Of a stretch of DNA of 8,838 nucleotides, positions 1 to 5,886 are shown one piece after another. Position numbers and translations under genes: made by a program. The notes beneath the pieces are model-generated. The model made no database searches, was not told the DNA's origin, and saw only the letters and a program-made list of their open reading frames with translations. This stretch comes from Bacillota bacterium (lineage in GTDB: Bacteria > Bacillota > Clostridia > DSM-8532), in NCBI GenBank assembly GCA_023446675.1, contig JAEXPO010000678.1, positions 1-8,838 of the forward strand, in the 5' to 3' direction. The stretch's first letter is position 1. Each line of letters begins with the position of its first letter.

Positions 1-1002
1 CTCTATGACAGTGCCGGAACCCAGCTTGCAACGGTTATGAGCGATACTGACGGCAAGGTAATCTTTAAGGACGTGGAGGTTGGAGCCTATACTATCCGGG
101 AAATTCGGGCACCGGGCGGCTTCTTCATTAACGATACTGTCATTGCGGCTTCTGTTTCAATAAATACCCTTGAAAACAAGGTGGAGGTAACAGTAACACC
201 CGATGAGCTAAAAAACGATCCCGTACCCAGCCAGATTTACGGCACGCTGCTTGTGAAAAAAAGCGATACCTCCGGGAAACCGCTGGAGGGTGCGGCTTTT
301 GAGCTTTACGATACCCAGGGAAGCAGGGTTCGTACCGGGGTTTCCGGGGCGGACGGGAGCCTTCGTTTCAGCTATCTGGTTCCGGGAAGCTACACCCTTA
401 AGGAAATTGCGGCGCCCGAGGGTTACATCCTTACCACAGAAGTGTTTACCGCAGTGGTCGGAGGAGGACAGGTGGATCTGAATGTGGTTAATGAACCCGA
501 AGAGCCGGAGCCTCAAACGCCGGAGCCTCAGACCTATCCGGGAATCATTCAGGTTTTCAAGGTGGACTCCCAATCCAATCCCCTGGCAGGCGCTTTGTTT
601 ACTCTGTACGATGATAAGGGAGCTATTGCAGGAGAAGCCCTGTCAAATGAAAACGGCATAGCCCTTTTTGCCTCGGTGGAGCCGGGAAGCTATACTCTGA
701 AGGAAAGCCGTGCTCCTGAAGGCTATGTGGCATTTGAGGAAGTCCTGTCTATTGTTATCGGGTCCTCGGAGAGCCTGACTTTCACGGCAAGAAACCTATT
801 GTTGACAGAAGTGCCTGAAGAGGAGGTTCCGGGAGGCTGGATTGACGTACCTGATCCTCAGGTGCCTTTAGGCCCCGGCGGTACATTGCCTCAGGCAGGC
901 TATATGGTGGATTCCCTTGTAATGGCCCTTGGCGGCGGCGCACTCCTCACCGGCGGCTCAATCCAGCTCTATTTAAGAAAACGTAAGAAGAAAGACAGAT
1001 GA
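1..1002 (+). CDS. SpaA-type pilin/adhesin with LPQAG sorting signal, C-terminal part (5' end outside the window)
   Basis: The reading frame is open from base 1, so this is the C-terminal 333 residues of a longer cell-wall-anchored protein. It shows the end of one SpaA/prealbumin-like domain (LYDSAGT ... YTIREIRAPGGFF) and two complete ones, at about residues 80-145 and 180-250. Each has the family pattern: a K-x-D/KKSD strand, A-F-x-L-Y-D, then S-Y-T-L-K-E-x-x-A-P-E-G-Y. In this family such domains often carry Lys-Asn/Asp isopeptide bonds helped by the Glu; I infer this but cannot show it. A Pro/Glu-rich linker (EPEEPEPQTPEPQTYP) joins the two full domains. The C-terminus is a sortase signal: LPQAG (bases 886-900), a hydrophobic Gly/Leu segment and a basic tail (RKRKKK). 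The fourth motif position is Ala instead of the usual Thr. A sortase gene follows directly and is the likely partner enzyme. It could be a pilus shaft or tip subunit or a simple adhesin; the missing N-terminus would decide. Confidence 0.9.
   Translation, partial: LYDSAGTQLATVMSDTDGKVIFKDVEVGAYTIREIRAPGGFFINDTVIAASVSINTLENKVEVTVTPDELKNDPVPSQIYGTLLVKKSDTSGKPLEGAAFELYDTQGSRVRTGVSGADGSLRFSYLVPGSYTLKEIAAPEGYILTTEVFTAVVGGGQVDLNVVNEPEEPEPQTPEPQTYPGIIQVFKVDSQSNPLAGALFTLYDDKGAIAGEALSNENGIALFASVEPGSYTLKESRAPEGYVAFEEVLSIVIGSSESLTFTARNLLLTEVPEEEVPGGWIDVPDPQVPLGPGGTLPQAGYMVDSLVMALGGGALLTGGSIQLYLRKRKKKDR
504..533 (+). repeat. 15-bp in-frame tandem repeat coding the Pro/Glu linker
   Basis: GCCGGAGCCTCAAAC (504-518) is followed at once by GCCGGAGCCTCAGAC (519-533), with one mismatch. 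It encodes the repeated PEPQT of the linker between two SpaA domains. The length is a multiple of three, so the linker could grow or shrink by slippage without breaking the frame. Confidence 0.8.
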
Positions 1003-1008
1003 TTGCTT

Positions 1009-1755
1009 ATGCTTAAAAAAAATATGCCCTTACTCTTTATAGCTGCAGGACTCCTGCTTTTAACCCTGGCTCTGGGCCAGACGCTTTTGACCCGGTACAA
1101 CCAGATGAAGCTGGTAAGGGAATTTACGGAAAGAATTGAAAATGAAAGCAAAAATGGAACAGGAGAGGGGGAGGGCGCCGACAAAGCGCCCCCTTCCTTT
1201 ATACCCTTGCCTGACAGGCTGGATCTGCCCGGGATAACGGATGGAAATAACGACGCCGTTAAAGAGCCTGGGGAAGATTCTCATAACAATGAAGCATCGG
1301 CAGCACCGGAGGAAGGAGCTTCCTCAGCCAATGGAGATGAAAGTGATGCCGCAACCTCTGATGTCACTATTATAGGCATCCTTACCATTCCCAAAATAAA
1401 TGTTAAGGTGGCTGTAGCCGAAGGCACAGGAGCAAAGGAGCTTAAGTATACGGTGGGCCATTTCCCGCAAACAGCAGCACCGGGCGGGACAGGCAATTTT
1501 GCCGTTATAGGCCATCGGAGCTACCGTTTCGGCCAGTTTTTCAACCGGCTTGACGAGGTTGAACCGGGAGACCGGGTTACCGTTAAAAATGCCCATGGTA
1601 CCTTTACCTATAAAATCACGGAAGTCTTCGTTGTGGAACCGGAGGATACCTGGGTGCTCAATACCGCCGAGTCCGGGGTTATCACGCTTATTACCTGCAC
1701 CCCTGTGCGGGTTGCCACCCACCGGCTTATTGTAAGAGGCGTATTGGAGAACTGA
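1009..1755 (+). CDS. Sortase, class D-like (membrane-anchored transpeptidase)
   Basis: This is a cysteine transpeptidase that should cut sorting signals and join surface proteins to the wall or to each other; it acts outside the membrane. From ATG 1009 it has 248 residues. An N-terminal membrane segment (about residues 6-28, LLFIAAGLLLLTLALG) precedes a long acidic, low-complexity linker (about 46-118, rich in Glu, Asp, Ser, Ala, Pro). The catalytic domain runs from about 119 to the end. The active site is complete: His169 in VIGHRSY, Cys230 in TLITCTP and Arg239 in THRLIVRG. The TLITCTP...THRLIVRG block resembles pilus (class C) enzymes. However, there is no C-terminal membrane anchor and no DPW/DPF-type lid is visible, so class D-like fits better. 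The frame also allows TTG 1003, immediately after the upstream stop; ATG 1009 is chosen as the stronger codon. No clear Shine-Dalgarno is seen, so translation is probably coupled to the pilin gene. The neighbouring LPQAG protein is the likely substrate. Confidence 0.9.
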   Translation: MLKKNMPLLFIAAGLLLLTLALGQTLLTRYNQMKLVREFTERIENESKNGTGEGEGADKAPPSFIPLPDRLDLPGITDGNNDAVKEPGEDSHNNEASAAPEEGASSANGDESDAATSDVTIIGILTIPKINVKVAVAEGTGAKELKYTVGHFPQTAAPGGTGNFAVIGHRSYRFGQFFNRLDEVEPGDRVTVKNAHGTFTYKITEVFVVEPEDTWVLNTAESGVITLITCTPVRVATHRLIVRGVLEN

Positions 1756-1813
1756 TAACGACCGATTCCGACAAATTTCATGTTAATTTGATGGGACTTT
1801 GTGCCTATTCCTC

Positions 1814-1842
1814 TTTACAAGCAGAGCCATATATGCTATTTT
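1814..1842 (+). promoter_or_regulatory. Sigma-A promoter with extended -10 for the riboswitch-transglutaminase unit
   Basis: TTTACA (1814-1819), a 17-bp spacer, and TATTTT (1837-1842) preceded by TG one base upstream (1834-1835, extended -10). Transcription should start near 1849, before the whole riboswitch. No terminator-like hairpin with a T run is visible between the sortase stop and this promoter, so some read-through from the sortase operon is possible. Confidence 0.65.
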
Positions 1843-1864
1843 GGAAATGTAAATAAATAGTGTT

Positions 1865-1882
1865 TCGGTGTTACGCCACCGA
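1865..1882 (+). promoter_or_regulatory. Anti-P1 hairpin of the riboswitch leader
   Basis: TCGGTG (1865-1870) can pair perfectly with CACCGA (1877-1882) around a six-base loop TTACGC. This stem takes up CACC (1877-1880), the 5' strand of aptamer helix P1. The two structures are therefore mutually exclusive. It lies inside the predicted transcript, which should start near 1849. The pairing is seen directly; its role as the expression-platform switch is inferred. Confidence 0.6.
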
Positions 1883-1962
1883 TAAAGGCAAACCTGGTTA
1901 AAGCCAGGGACGCAAAGCTAAAGGGCCTTCCTCAGAAAAACTGAGATGGCAGCCAGTTACCG

Positions 1963-1969
1963 AAAGGTG
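1963..1969 (+). promoter_or_regulatory. Ribosome binding site embedded in riboswitch P1
   Basis: AAAGGTG lies 9 nt before the GTG start at 1979 and is the only Shine-Dalgarno-like sequence there. Its GGTG is also the 3' strand of P1. Ligand binding, which stabilises P1, should therefore hide it from the ribosome. This site supports GTG 1979 as the start. Confidence 0.65.
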
Positions 1970-1978
1970 TGATTTTTT

Positions 1979-2791
1979 GTGTTCAAAAAAGCATTATCAT
2001 ATATTGTTTTTATACTCGTTCTTTCACTGGTGCTTTCACCGGTATCCGCTCTGGCTGCATCCTCACCGGCTGCAACCGTTTCAACCGCCAATTTAAGCAA
2101 GGGTGTTGTTTCCGTCAGCTATACAAGTCCGACAAAGGCTAAGGTTGTTGTAAGAGTCATGAAGGATAAGGCAATCAATGATTACGAATACCTTTCAGGC
2201 GCTCAATACCCCCTTCAGATGGGGAACGGTGCCTACAGCGTTTTGGTTCTTGAACAGGTAAGCGGAACAAAATACAAGCTGGTTCATACGGAAAAGGTAG
2301 AGCTTAAGCTTGAAAATGAAAACGTAGTTTATCTTCAGCCCATATCCTACATCAACTGGAGTGACAGTACGAAATTTGTTGTCAAAGCCAAAGAATTGGT
2401 TAAGGATGCGAAAACGGACGCTGAAAAGGTAAAAATCCTCTATAACTATCTCACCAAGCTTATGAAGTATGACTATGAAAAGGCGAAAACAGTAACCACC
2501 ATCTATTCTCCAAGCCTGGACACGCTCTATGATTCGCTTAAGGGCATATGCTTTGACTACACCTCCGTCTTCGCGGCAATGCTGAGAGGCGTAGGCGTTC
2601 CTACCAAGCTTCTTATGGGTTATGAAGCCGGTAACGCCAAAGTGTACCATTCCTGGAACGAGGTCTACTTAGGTGAAAAGGAAGGCTGGGTTACCGTTGA
2701 TACCACCTTTGACGCCATAAAGGTTCAGAATGGACAAGCCGTTGAAATGGTTAAGGATTCTTCCAGCTATACGGCAACCAAAGTTTACTAA
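1979..2791 (+). CDS. Secreted transglutaminase-like protein under c-di-GMP riboswitch control
   Basis: The 270-residue product starts at GTG 1979, just after the riboswitch. A typical signal peptide (KK, then a hydrophobic stretch at about residues 8-22, and ALA-A around 24-27) predicts export with cleavage near residue 26. Residues 30-125 look like an all-beta domain of a type seen in secreted Firmicute proteins (pattern YPLQMGNGAYSVLVLEQVSG). Residues 135-250 form a transglutaminase core: Cys191 in KGICFDYTS, His224 in YHSWNEVY and Asp241 in VTVDTTFDA make the complete catalytic triad. The family includes protein cross-linking enzymes, proteases and deamidases, so the actual reaction and substrate are unknown. 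No LPxTG-type signal or other anchor is present, so it is probably released or loosely wall-bound. Export, the riboswitch and the neighbouring sortase module all suggest remodelling of surface proteins during the switch between motile and attached states; that role is inferred. Confidence 0.88.
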   Translation: MFKKALSYIVFILVLSLVLSPVSALAASSPAATVSTANLSKGVVSVSYTSPTKAKVVVRVMKDKAINDYEYLSGAQYPLQMGNGAYSVLVLEQVSGTKYKLVHTEKVELKLENENVVYLQPISYINWSDSTKFVVKAKELVKDAKTDAEKVKILYNYLTKLMKYDYEKAKTVTTIYSPSLDTLYDSLKGICFDYTSVFAAMLRGVGVPTKLLMGYEAGNAKVYHSWNEVYLGEKEGWVTVDTTFDAIKVQNGQAVEMVKDSSSYTATKVY

Positions 2792-2830
2792 ATCGACTTT
2801 ATACACAAATTCCTAAGCTAAACGATAATA

Positions 2831-2857
2831 AAGAGGCATCCTTCGCGGATGCCTTTT
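2831..2857 (+). terminator. Intrinsic terminator, probably bidirectional
   Basis: GGCATCC (2835-2841), a five-base loop, and GGATGCC (2847-2853) form a perfect seven-pair stem. It is extended by A-T and G-T pairs on both sides and followed by TTTT. It ends the transglutaminase unit. On the other strand the same stem is followed by TCTTTATTA, so it can also stop the converging gatD transcript, whose stop codon lies about 50 bp away. Confidence 0.82.
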
Positions 2858-2909
2858 ATGTGTGTATTTGAGCTTTTTTAACCTTGTGGAAATCACACTT
2901 CAATGGAAA

Positions 2910-3671
2910 TTAAGCTTCGACGGACAGCCTCTGGAGCATAGCGGTCCTTGCGTTAGCTTCAAAGCTGTCATCCAGGGCTGGCAGCTCCTCAAATTCGGAA
3001 TACTTGTTCTTTAAGGCCAAAGTGATGAGGTGATCTGCCAGTGCAGGATTTTTAGGAAGCAGGCTGCCGTGGGAATAGGAACAAAAGACGTTATTGTAAT
3101 GGGCGCCCTCAAAGGCATCCTCCCCATTATTGCCAAAGCCCCGCACCACTGTGCCCAGCGGGCTTACGCCTTCACCCAGATAGGTTTTCCCCGAATGGTT
3201 TTCAAAGCCTGCCACCAGGCCGTCGAAGCTGTTCTTCTTCAAAAAATCACAACGAAAGACCATGTTGCCTATCATTCTCTGATGGCTTCCATGGGTCCAC
3301 AGATTTAAGGCTCCGATGCCTTCAATATCCTCGCCCTCATGGGTTCTGTAATACTTTCCCAATAGCTGGAGGCCTCCGCATATGCCCAAAAACACTTTTC
3401 CGTTCTCGATAGCTTCTTTTATAAGCTCCTTTTTCCCGGAAAGCAAATCCTTCATAAGTATGGATTGCTCATAATCCTGGCCGCCGCCCATAAACAAAAT
3501 GTCGTAGTCGCCGGGAGCCAAGGGCTCGCCCAGGGAGACGGAGGTGGTATCCACCTCAATTCCACGCCACAGGCAACGCCGGGTTAAGGTGAGAATGTTG
3601 CCCCGGTCGCCGTAGAGGTTCATTAAATCAGGGTAAAGATGGCATATTCTAAGCTTCAGCAATTCAATCAT
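2910..3671 (-). CDS. gatD: Lipid II isoglutaminyl synthase, glutamine amidotransferase subunit GatD
   Basis: GatD releases ammonia from glutamine and passes it to MurT, which amidates the alpha-carboxyl of D-Glu in the lipid II stem peptide to give D-isoglutamine. The complex works in the cytoplasm at the membrane face. The 253-residue product is a CobB/CobQ-type class I amidotransferase. It has the N-terminal LRICHLYPDLMNLYGDRGN block, FMGGGQDYEQ, the nucleophile Cys98 in FLGICGGLQLLG, and His201 in YSHGSLLPKNP. Its size and motif spacing match GatD rather than the much longer CobQ. It lies 14 bp after murT on the same strand, the usual order. The start is uncertain: ATG 3671 touches the GGGAAAGG that would be its ribosome site, leaving no spacer. 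TTG at 3662 (codon 4) would have a normal 9-nt spacer and would begin close to the conserved LRICHLYP block. The main coordinates keep ATG. Confidence 0.93.
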   Translation of the reverse strand: MIELLKLRICHLYPDLMNLYGDRGNILTLTRRCLWRGIEVDTTSVSLGEPLAPGDYDILFMGGGQDYEQSILMKDLLSGKKELIKEAIENGKVFLGICGGLQLLGKYYRTHEGEDIEGIGALNLWTHGSHQRMIGNMVFRCDFLKKNSFDGLVAGFENHSGKTYLGEGVSPLGTVVRGFGNNGEDAFEGAHYNNVFCSYSHGSLLPKNPALADHLITLALKNKYSEFEELPALDDSFEANARTAMLQRLSVEA

Positions 3672-3685
3672 CCTTTCCCGGCACT

Positions 3686-5170
3686 TTACTGCCAGAAATT
3701 CTTCAGGTTATAGCGTTCCGTAAGAGTTGACCTTATATCCAGCATGGCGGTGTAGGTGGGCAGGAGGTAAACGGATTCCTGCTCTCCCGCAGCTTTAAGG
3801 GAACGATCAATAAAGGAGTCAAAGGGACGGAAGACCGCTATGCGCTGGGGCGAAACTCCGGCGTATTTAAGCCGTAAAGCCATATCCTCTGCGCGTATGC
3901 CGGATACCGCAAACAAACGGACCTTCTCCTCCATGGCGGCCAGTATCTCGAAATCTACATCCCACAGCCAGGATATGTCGGTACCGTCAGCCAGATTGTC
4001 ATTTATGGCCAGAGAGACCACACAGGGCTCCGTATGAGTCTTAAGGTAGCCTAAAACCTGGTTGAACCCTGTAGGATTTTTAACAAGTATCACACGAAGC
4101 TTGCGGTTTTCCACCTCTATCGCTTCCATACGCCCAAAACCGCATTCAAAGTTCTCCAGGGCATGGATTATCCGGGAAGAATCCAGTGCGAGAACCTGTC
4201 CGAAAGAGGCTCCGGCCAGCGCGTTATAAATGTTGTACAGACCGGGAAGGGCAAGGCGCACCGTAAGGGCCTGTTCCTTGCTTTCTTCCTCCGGCTTTGA
4301 TTCCAAAGGGGAAGAAGTTGTTTCGCTGCCGCTTCCGGGAGACTTAAGCCCGGGAGCTTTGAGCACCAGCGTGGCAACGGAGCTTTCATTGTCATAATCC
4401 CCAACAGCCGTACATTCCACCTGAGTGAAGGGCCTCTCATAGCCGCAGCCGGGACATTGAAAATGGCCAAGATGGCCAAAGGTAACATCCGTATAGTCGT
4501 AGCGTGTTTTGCAGTAAAGGCAGAAGGCGGCATCGGAGCTCACTGCCGCATCACCCTGGGGATAGGCTCCCTTTGCAAAACCGAAATAGGAGACGGGGTT
4601 AGGCACATCCCTGCCCAGGGATGCACACAGTGAGTCGTCGGCATTTAAAAGCAAACGGGTATGGGGCGTTCCCTTAATACCCTCGCGCACATGGGTGAGG
4701 GTCGTGTAAAGCTCGCCGTAGCGATCCAGCTGATCTCTGAAAAAATTGGTGACGATAACCGTATGGGGCTTGAGCTTTGGTGCCAGAGTCCTGAAAGCCG
4801 CCTCGTCTGTTTCAAGAAGCAGACTGGGAACCCTGGGCTTTCCAAAGAGAGACACGGCCCCGGTTAAGGTTGCGGTAATACCGCTTGAAAGATTGGCACC
4901 GGATTTATTGGTCATAAAACGAATCCCCCCGGCCTCCAGCATACCTGCGGCGATGCGGGAGGTGGTGGTTTTTCCGTTGGTGCCGGTTATCATGTAAATA
5001 ACAAATCTGTCCGATAAGGCTTCCACAATATCCGGACAGAGAGTGAGTGCAATTTTCCCAGGCAGGCTTGTCCCGCCTCTTTTTAAAAGCCGGAGGCCTG
5101 CGGTGGCAAGCCTGGACGCCCCGATGGCGCCATACAGGCTCAGCCGCCTCCATAAGTTTCTCTCAGACAT
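3686..5170 (-). CDS. murT: Lipid II isoglutaminyl synthase, Mur ligase-like subunit MurT
   Basis: MurT is the ATP-using partner of GatD: it activates the D-Glu carboxyl of lipid II so that ammonia from GatD can amidate it. The 494-residue product has the Mur ligase P-loop TGTNGKTT (62-69), TNKSGANL (87-94), LLETDEAAF (118-126) and TNFFRDQLDRYGE (141-153). A four-cysteine zinc-ribbon (Cys217, Cys220, Cys239, Cys242) is inserted in the middle domain, as is typical of MurT. The C-terminal DUF1727 domain carries DGTDISWLWDVDFE (395-408), containing the Asp residues thought to act with GatD. It is longer than the roughly 440 residues I recall for S. aureus MurT. The clearest extra piece is a low-complexity Ser/Pro/Glu/Lys stretch at about 272-300. 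The start has a strong AGGAG eight bases upstream. It sits 45 bp after the response regulator gene and 14 bp before gatD, so all three probably share one transcript. Confidence 0.95.
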   Translation of the reverse strand: MSERNLWRRLSLYGAIGASRLATAGLRLLKRGGTSLPGKIALTLCPDIVEALSDRFVIYMITGTNGKTTTSRIAAGMLEAGGIRFMTNKSGANLSSGITATLTGAVSLFGKPRVPSLLLETDEAAFRTLAPKLKPHTVIVTNFFRDQLDRYGELYTTLTHVREGIKGTPHTRLLLNADDSLCASLGRDVPNPVSYFGFAKGAYPQGDAAVSSDAAFCLYCKTRYDYTDVTFGHLGHFQCPGCGYERPFTQVECTAVGDYDNESSVATLVLKAPGLKSPGSGSETTSSPLESKPEEESKEQALTVRLALPGLYNIYNALAGASFGQVLALDSSRIIHALENFECGFGRMEAIEVENRKLRVILVKNPTGFNQVLGYLKTHTEPCVVSLAINDNLADGTDISWLWDVDFEILAAMEEKVRLFAVSGIRAEDMALRLKYAGVSPQRIAVFRPFDSFIDRSLKAAGEQESVYLLPTYTAMLDIRSTLTERYNLKNFWQ

Positions 5171-5215
5171 CTAGATATCTCCTGTTCCTGCCAAGGACAA
5201 GATCCGGCATGCGCA

Positions 5216-5668
5216 TTATTGGTCGGCTTCAGGAGCCTTGAGAGAAGCTTCGGCTTTCCTTCGGGTCTTCAGCTCTTTTAGCACATTTCTGTAACGGATG
5301 GCGGACTTGATTTTGTTGACAAGGATAATGCGGTTTAAATGATCCAGGGGTTTTATGATATAATCAAAAAGCTCGAATTCGCTCATCATCTGGGAGATGG
5401 TGTCCGCGCTGTCCACGCTTGTGGTCAGAATAACCGGTATATTGGCATAATGGTGTGTTTTTTTCAGTTCCCTCAAAAAGGTGGGGCCGTCCATAACCGG
5501 CATAACCATGTCCAGAAGAATGAGATCGATGTTTCGAGAACCAATTAGCTCAAGGGCTTCCTTTCCGTTTAATGCAAAAAGGATGTTGTAACGCTCGTTG
5601 TAAAGGTAATTGCGGAGTATGGCGTTATCCAGCGCGCTGTCATCGGTGATTAATATTGTGTTAATCAT
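5216..5668 (-). CDS. Stand-alone response regulator (CheY-like receiver domain)
   Basis: The 150-residue product is almost entirely one receiver domain: acidic pair Asp9-Asp10 (ITDDS), phospho-acceptor Asp53 in LILLDMVMPVMDG, Thr82/Thr83 (ILTTS) and Lys106 in YIIKPLD. After about residue 118 there is only a charged helical tail (NKIKSAIRYRN...ELKTRRKAEA) and no DNA-binding or enzymatic output domain. It should therefore act by protein contact or as a phosphate sink. The frame extends to an ATG at 5695, but that site has no Shine-Dalgarno. ATG 5668 has GAGGG four bases upstream and places the first beta strand at the N-terminus as usual. No histidine kinase is in the window. It is the first gene of a probable operon with murT and gatD. 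Its tail resembles the linker after receiver domains in multi-domain signalling proteins, so it could be a shortened form of one; this is only a guess. Confidence 0.88.
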   Translation of the reverse strand: MINTILITDDSALDNAILRNYLYNERYNILFALNGKEALELIGSRNIDLILLDMVMPVMDGPTFLRELKKTHHYANIPVILTTSVDSADTISQMMSEFELFDYIIKPLDHLNRIILVNKIKSAIRYRNVLKELKTRRKAEASLKAPEADQ

Positions 5669-5720
5669 ATAACCCTCATTTACGATTGTTTCCATTTTTC
5701 ATGGATTAAAACTCGTTATT

Positions 5721-5749
5721 ATTATACAATAAGGAGAGTAATGGTACAA
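5721..5749 (-). promoter_or_regulatory. Sigma-A promoter for the response regulator-murT-gatD operon
   Basis: On the minus strand TTGTAC (5749-5744), a 17-bp spacer and a perfect TATAAT (5726-5721). Transcription should start near 5714, giving a leader of about 45 nt before ATG 5668. It points away from polA, so the two transcription units diverge from this region. Confidence 0.72.
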
Positions 5750-5814
5750 GTTAACATGGAATTTACTTTAATTCGATATAAAGATAATGCAGAAAGCTTG
5801 TGTTTTTTTGTCCT

Positions 5815-5838
5815 TTGAAGAATTTGCCTTGAAGAATT
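5815..5838 (+). repeat. Short direct repeat in the polA leader
   Basis: TTGAAGAATT occurs at 5815-5824 and again at 5829-5838, a period of 14 bp. A weaker relative (CCTTGAAAGGAATG) lies at 5865-5878 and overlaps the polA ribosome site. The function is unknown. The whole 5750-5886 stretch is AT-rich. I see only weak candidates for a polA promoter there (for example TTAACA at 5751-5756 with TATAAA at 5777-5782, spacer too long, or TTTACT at 5762-5767 with TAATGC at 5785-5790). Confidence 0.5.
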
Positions 5839-5886
5839 AAATGAAATACCACATTGAATGACTCCCTTGAAAGGAATGAAGCCTTA

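Larger units (their letters stand above)
1865..1969 (+). promoter_or_regulatory. Cyclic di-GMP class I (GEMM-I) riboswitch
   Basis: The conserved core of the GEMM-I aptamer is present in order. GGCAAACC (1887-1894) is followed by a first arm closed by CCTGG/CCAGG (1893-1897 with 1904-1908). Then comes GGACGCAAAGC (1908-1918), GGGCC, and a second arm CTCAG-AAAAA-CTGAG (1931-1945). It ends with GGCAGCC and AGTTACCGAAA (to 1965). P1 is formed by CACC (1877-1880) with GGTG (1966-1969). By alignment from memory to the Vibrio Vc2 aptamer, the ligand-contacting G20 corresponds to G1887. A G here fits c-di-GMP; the cGAMP-sensing variants carry A. It lies 9 nt before the start codon of the secreted transglutaminase and has no terminator after it, so control is most likely at translation. 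Confidence 0.92.

Noticed and set aside
208..573. Long minus-strand frame opposite the SpaA protein
   Set aside because: It lies wholly inside a well-supported gene, and its product (Arg/Leu/His-rich, no domain pattern) looks like an antisense shadow.
1003..1008. TTG 1003 as the sortase start
   Set aside because: It is possible, but ATG 1009 is two codons later, is a stronger start, and leaves the membrane helix intact; neither has a clear ribosome site.
1877..1969. cGAMP-sensing GEMM variant or class II c-di-GMP riboswitch
   Set aside because: The core motifs are those of class I, and the inferred position 20 is G, not the A of cGAMP-type variants.
1973..1978. T6 run after the riboswitch as an intrinsic terminator
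   Set aside because: Only the four-pair P1, or the tiny ACC-GAAA-GGT hairpin, precedes it. There is no strong GC stem, and the run directly abuts the GTG start, so translational control fits better.
4168..4533. Second minus-strand frame inside murT
   Set aside because: It overlaps the conserved zinc-ribbon part of MurT in another frame and shows no recognisable protein features.
5669..5695. ATG 5695 as the start of the response regulator
   Set aside because: It has no Shine-Dalgarno and adds nine residues before the first receiver strand; ATG 5668 has GAGGG four bases upstream.
5854..5886. TTG 5854 as the polA start
   Set aside because: It would add 11 residues before the conserved NKKLLIVDGNS start, while ATG 5887 has its own AAAGGA site.
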